DNA of 64,000 nt, from NCBI RefSeq assembly GCF_030733205.1, contig NZ_JASHJL010000008.1:1-64000 (forward strand), given 5' to 3'. The DNA is from Mameliella sp. MMSF_3455. Lineage in GTDB: Bacteria; Pseudomonadota; Alphaproteobacteria; Rhodobacterales; Rhodobacteraceae. Positions within the stretch are counted from its first letter, which is position 1. Every line of letters starts with the position of its first letter. The position numbers and the translations under genes are program-made. A model generated the notes under the pieces. That model saw only the letters and a list, made by a program, of their open reading frames with translations, searched no databases and was not told the origin of the DNA. This document shows positions 60,555-64,000 of this stretch, one piece after another.

Positions 60555-62006
60555 ATGCGCTTTTTGCGAAAGAGCCTGACGGGGCTGTTCCTGTTGTCGC
60601 TGACCCTGGGGCTGTTGGGGTTTGCCGGGATCATGGTGCGCGATGCCGTACAGGCGCGCATGGCCGAAGAGGCCCGTGTGCCACAGGCGCGCGAGCGGGT
60701 CTTTGCGGTCAACGTGGTGCCGGTGGACTTTGAAACGGTGACGCCGGTGTTGACCTCATTTGGCGAGGTGCAAAGCCGCCGGACACTCGAGTTGCGCGCG
60801 GCGGCCTCTGGCGCGGTGGTGGAACTGGACCCGGAATTCGTCGAGGGCGGGCAGGTCGAGGCCGGGCAGTTGTTGGCGCGGATCGACCCGGCGGATGCCG
60901 AGGCTGCGCTGGACCGGGCCGAGAACGACCTGCTGGACGCGCAGGCCGAGGTGCGCGAGGCCGAACGGGCCCTGGTCATCGCAAAGGATGAACTGGTCGC
61001 CGCCGAGGAACAGGTCGTGCTGCGCGAAACCGCGTTGCGACGCCAGCGGGATCTGCTGGACCGCAACGTCGGCACGGCGGCGGCGGTGGAAACGGCGGAA
61101 CTGGCGCTGGCCAGCGAGCGGCAGTCGGTGCTGACCCGGCGCCAGGCGGTCGCGACCGCAGAGGCCCGGATCGACCAGGCCGCGACGCAGTTGCGCCGGG
61201 CGGAAATCGCGCGGGACGAGGCCCAGCGACGTCTGGACGACACCCAGATCCGGGCCGAGTTCGCGGGCACGCTGTCAGAGGTCACGGTGGTGTCCGGGCG
61301 GCTGGTCTCTGCCAATGAACAGCTGGCCCAGCTGGTGGATCTGCAGGCGCTGGAGGTGTCGTTCCGTGTCTCGACCCAGCAATATGCGCGGCTGCTGGAC
61401 GGGGACGGGCGGCTGCGGCAGGCGCCGGTGAGCGTGGCGCTGGATGTCTTCGGCACCAATATCACCGCCGCGGGGCGGATCACCCGGGACAGCGCTGCCG
61501 TGGGCGAAGGCCAGACCGGTCGGCGGCTGTTTGCGGTGCTGGACGCGCCGCGCGGTTTCAAACCCGGGGATTTCGTCACCGTCCGGATCGAGGAACCGCC
61601 GCTGGAACGGGTGGCCCGCCTGCCCGCCACGGCGCTGAACGCCGCTGGCGAGGTGCTGGTTGTCGGGGCCGAAGAGCGGCTTGAGACGGTGGTGGTCGAG
61701 GTCATGCGGCGGCAGGGCGATGATGTCCTGATCCGTGCGCGCGGACTTCAGGGGCGCGAGGTCGTGGCCGAACGCACGCCGCTCTTGGGGGACGGTATCA
61801 AGGTCAAGCCGCTGCGCACCAACGCCGAGCCGGAACCGGAGGCCATGCTGGAACTCAGCGAGGAACGGCGCGCGAAACTGGTCGCCTTCATCGAGGCCAA
61901 CAAGGGGATGCCCGAGGCAGCGAGGAGCCGCATCCTGGCGCAACTGGCGCAGAAAGAAGTGCCGGCCGAGATGGTCGAGCGCATCGAATCGCGGATGGGG
62001 GGCTGA
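60555..62006 (+). CDS. RND efflux periplasmic adaptor subunit
   Basis: A 483-residue membrane-fusion protein: an N-terminal membrane anchor (LTGLFLLSLTLGLLGFAGIMV), a biotinyl-lipoyl half (FGEVQSRRTLELRAAASGAVV), a long coiled-coil hairpin of about 85 residues (AEAALDRAENDLLDAQAEVREAE to RAEIARDEAQRRLDD, about 110-225), the second lipoyl half (IRAEFAGTLSEVTVVSGRLV), a beta-barrel and a C-terminal membrane-proximal domain. It forms the periplasmic link between the inner-membrane pump and an outer-membrane channel. The stop is three bases before the RND permease start. The substrate is unknown, and no regulator is adjacent. Confidence 0.92.
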   Translation: MRFLRKSLTGLFLLSLTLGLLGFAGIMVRDAVQARMAEEARVPQARERVFAVNVVPVDFETVTPVLTSFGEVQSRRTLELRAAASGAVVELDPEFVEGGQVEAGQLLARIDPADAEAALDRAENDLLDAQAEVREAERALVIAKDELVAAEEQVVLRETALRRQRDLLDRNVGTAAAVETAELALASERQSVLTRRQAVATAEARIDQAATQLRRAEIARDEAQRRLDDTQIRAEFAGTLSEVTVVSGRLVSANEQLAQLVDLQALEVSFRVSTQQYARLLDGDGRLRQAPVSVALDVFGTNITAAGRITRDSAAVGEGQTGRRLFAVLDAPRGFKPGDFVTVRIEEPPLERVARLPATALNAAGEVLVVGAEERLETVVVEVMRRQGDDVLIRARGLQGREVVAERTPLLGDGIKVKPLRTNAEPEPEAMLELSEERRAKLVAFIEANKGMPEAARSRILAQLAQKEVPAEMVERIESRMGG

Positions 62007-62009
62007 GAC

Positions 62010-64000
62010 ATGGCACGCGCGCTTCCCTCTGCTGCTGGCGGGATCTTCGGATATTTCGTGCGCCATCCCACGGTGGCCAACCTGTTACTGGTGATCATGC
62101 TGGTGGCGGGGATGACGGCCGTGCCCAACATGCGGGCGCAGTTCTTTCCGGATATCATCATCGACGAGATCGACGTCTCGGTCAGCTGGGATGGTGCCGG
62201 CGCCGAGGACGTGGACGCGGCCATCGTGCAGGTGCTGGAGCCCGCGCTGCTGGCCGTCGACGGGGTGATCGCCTCCAGCGCCGTGTCCCGAGAAGGACGG
62301 GCCGCCATCGAGCTGGAGTTCGAGCCGGGCTGGGACATCGCGCGGGCCGCCGATGACGTGCAGCAGGCGGTGGACGGGATCACGACGCTGCCCGAGGACG
62401 CGGACGAGCCCAGCGTGCGGCGTGGCGGCTGGCGCGACCGGGTGACGGACCTGGTGATCACGGGGCCGGTGGGCGTCGACCAGTTGGCACGCTTTGCCGA
62501 CGAACTGGTTGTCAGGCTCTTTGCAGAGGGCGTGACCCAGACCACCATCCGGGGCCTTGCGGCGCCGCAGACGGTGATCGAGGTGCCTGTGCAGAACCTG
62601 ATCGCCCATGACATTACCATGCGCGAGATCGCGGATGCGATCGCCGCCGAGGTGCAGGCCGATCCGGCAGGCGACGTGGCCGGCGCAGGGGCGCGGGTGC
62701 GCACCGGGATCGAGAAACGCTCTGCCGATGCGATCTCGGATATCGTGCTGCGGTCGAACCCGGACGGCTCCAGCCTGACGGTGGGCGACGTGGCGCTGAT
62801 CCGGGTCGAGGGGATCGACCGCGAGCGCAGCTACTTCGTGGGCGAGAACCGGGCGATCTCGATCCGGGTGGACCGATCCGCCGAGGGCGACGCCATCGGC
62901 ATCCAGTCCACGGTCGAGGAGGTCGCCGCCGAGCTGACCGCCGCGCTGCCCGAGGGCGTCAAGATCGACCTGATCCGCACCCGCTCGGAATACATCACCG
63001 GGCGACTGAACATCCTGATCGACAACGCGGTGACGGGGCTGGCGCTGGTGGTCATGCTGCTGTTCCTGTTCCTGAACACGCGCACGGCCTTCTGGGTTGC
63101 GGCGGGCATTCCCACCGCTCTGCTGTCGGCCATCGCATTGATGTATGTCGCCGGGCTGACGATCAACATGATCTCGCTGTTCGCGCTGATCATCACGCTG
63201 GGGATCGTGGTGGATGACGCCATCGTCGTGGGCGAACATGCCGATCACCTGGCGCGCCGGGGGCAGGGGCCTTTCGATGCCGCCGAAGGCGCGGCGCGGC
63301 GCATGGCGCTGCCGGTGTTTTCGGCCACCATCACCACCGTCATCGCCTTCTTCGGCCTGACCGCCATCGGCGGGCGGTTCGGCGACATGATTTCCGACAT
63401 TCCCTTCACCGTGATCGTGGTGCTGATCGCCTCGCTGGTCGAGTGTTTCCTGATCCTGCCCAACCACATGGCCCATGCGCTGAAACCGCGCCCGCAGAAC
63501 GGCACGCGGTGGTGGCGGGTCGCGCTTGGGATCGTCGGCGTGACCCTGGTGGCTGTCCTGGCGGTGGCATTGCTGACGCTGGCGGTGCTCGCCCTGCCGA
63601 CTGTCCTTGCGGGTATTCTTGGCTTGTTCGCCGGGGTGCCGGGGGGGATCACGGCGGCACAAACCGCGGCGGCGGAGCTGCGTGGCACGCTCTGGGGCCA
63701 GTTGCCCTATCTGGCCGGGGGGCTGGCCCTCCTGGTGGCGGCGGCCATCGCGCTGCGCCTTTTGGTGATGCCCGGGGATCAACGCGCACCCGTTTTGCGG
63801 ACCTTTTCGGACGGGGGCATCGACATGGCGTCGATCCTGGTCAACCGGGGGTTCCGCTGGATCCGCGAGAGCCTGTTCCGTCCCTTCATGCGCGGGATCG
63901 TGGCGGGGCGCTATGTCGTCTTTGCGCTGCTGGTGGTGGCGCTGGCGACGCAGGTGACCTCCTTTATCCGGGGCGATGTGACCTGGCGGTTCTTCAATTC
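62010..64000 (+). CDS. RND efflux permease subunit (AcrB/HAE1-like), 3' end missing
   Basis: Starts at ATG 62010, three bases after the adaptor stop, and is still open at the window edge: 663 residues are seen. The N-terminal span (FVRHPTVANLLLVIMLVAGM), porter-domain motifs, and the central membrane bundle with TLGIVVDDAIVVGEH (proton-relay aspartates) are clear. After the usual sixth span there is an insert of about 90 residues with two to three extra hydrophobic segments (VGVTLVAVLAVALLTLAVLA; LAGGLALLVAAAIALRLLVM) before the second porter domain. Known: drives export by proton exchange. Truncated by the window, not by mutation. Confidence 0.9.
   Translation, partial: MARALPSAAGGIFGYFVRHPTVANLLLVIMLVAGMTAVPNMRAQFFPDIIIDEIDVSVSWDGAGAEDVDAAIVQVLEPALLAVDGVIASSAVSREGRAAIELEFEPGWDIARAADDVQQAVDGITTLPEDADEPSVRRGGWRDRVTDLVITGPVGVDQLARFADELVVRLFAEGVTQTTIRGLAAPQTVIEVPVQNLIAHDITMREIADAIAAEVQADPAGDVAGAGARVRTGIEKRSADAISDIVLRSNPDGSSLTVGDVALIRVEGIDRERSYFVGENRAISIRVDRSAEGDAIGIQSTVEEVAAELTAALPEGVKIDLIRTRSEYITGRLNILIDNAVTGLALVVMLLFLFLNTRTAFWVAAGIPTALLSAIALMYVAGLTINMISLFALIITLGIVVDDAIVVGEHADHLARRGQGPFDAAEGAARRMALPVFSATITTVIAFFGLTAIGGRFGDMISDIPFTVIVVLIASLVECFLILPNHMAHALKPRPQNGTRWWRVALGIVGVTLVAVLAVALLTLAVLALPTVLAGILGLFAGVPGGITAAQTAAAELRGTLWGQLPYLAGGLALLVAAAIALRLLVMPGDQRAPVLRTFSDGGIDMASILVNRGFRWIRESLFRPFMRGIVAGRYVVFALLVVALATQVTSFIRGDVTWRFFN

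Noticed and set aside
1-64000. CRISPR array, insertion sequences or replication origin
   Set aside because: No regularly spaced direct repeats, transposase motifs, terminal inverted repeats or DnaA-box clusters were seen on either strand.

Overview
The window looks like a chromosomal segment of a marine-type alphaproteobacterium of the Rhodobacteraceae (Roseobacter group). The reasons are the high GC content, the housekeeping gene types (aroA, cmk, smpB, pyrB with a second pyrC-like gene, plsY, queG), and a dispersed intergenic repeat (GGAGTATTTT followed by GAGAAGAAGC) that I associate with this family. No insertion sequence, prophage or CRISPR array was seen. The assignment rests on protein and repeat character, not on a database search.

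Layout. 1-4.5 kb: aroA, a GFA-family protein, cmk, a LacI-type regulator, tRNA-Arg(CCT) and a rhomboid protease. 4.5-7.6 kb: a 1014-residue secreted protein with six CXXCH haem sites. 7.7-22.4 kb: a divergent sugar-acid locus. The minus arm carries an oligopeptide-type ABC importer, an esterase and two enolase-superfamily enzymes. The plus arm carries a GntR-type regulator, an SMP-30 lactonase, a third enolase-superfamily enzyme, a hydrolase, uronate dehydrogenase (udh) and kdgD. Together they fit oxidative catabolism of hexuronates to 2-oxoglutarate semialdehyde. 22.6-22.8 kb: tRNA-Cys and an unusual class II tRNA-Ser(GCT) whose stems fit an 8/4 rather than a 7/5 layout. 23-26.8 kb: a 2OG-Fe(II) dioxygenase with a flavin-dependent halogenase-like protein, a membrane-anchored winged-helix protein and small secreted proteins. 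26.9-28.9 kb: ureide catabolism (allA and a puuE-uraD fusion). 29-40.8 kb: smpB, a mercaptopyruvate sulfurtransferase, an aromatic aminotransferase, a lone dnaE2, a PiT phosphate transporter, a NUDIX hydrolase, a methyltransferase, msrA-msrB, queG and a glutathione transferase.

40.9-54 kb: an envelope and secretion region. It has a 1020-residue fusion of an ArsP-like permease with calcium-binding FG-GAP repeats and a UnbV domain, a tail-fibre-like secreted protein, a small secreted protein, two secreted Sel1-repeat proteins, a prepilin peptidase (gspO), and gspG-H-I-J-K-L-M. The type II secretion genes for the ATPase, platform, secretin and gspC are not in the window. 54-64 kb: plsY, a dihydroorotase homologue that has lost its metal ligands, two small membrane proteins and pyrB in one overlapping operon; then uracil-DNA glycosylase, a LysE exporter, a metallophosphoesterase, moaB, and an RND efflux pair whose permease runs off the end of the window.

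The most unusual items are the 8/4 tRNA-Ser, the permease-FG-GAP-UnbV fusion beside the type II secretion genes, the pyrimidine operon with a pseudo-dihydroorotase and two extra membrane proteins, the lone dnaE2 that seems to lack its C-terminal OB region, and the five-copy intergenic repeat.
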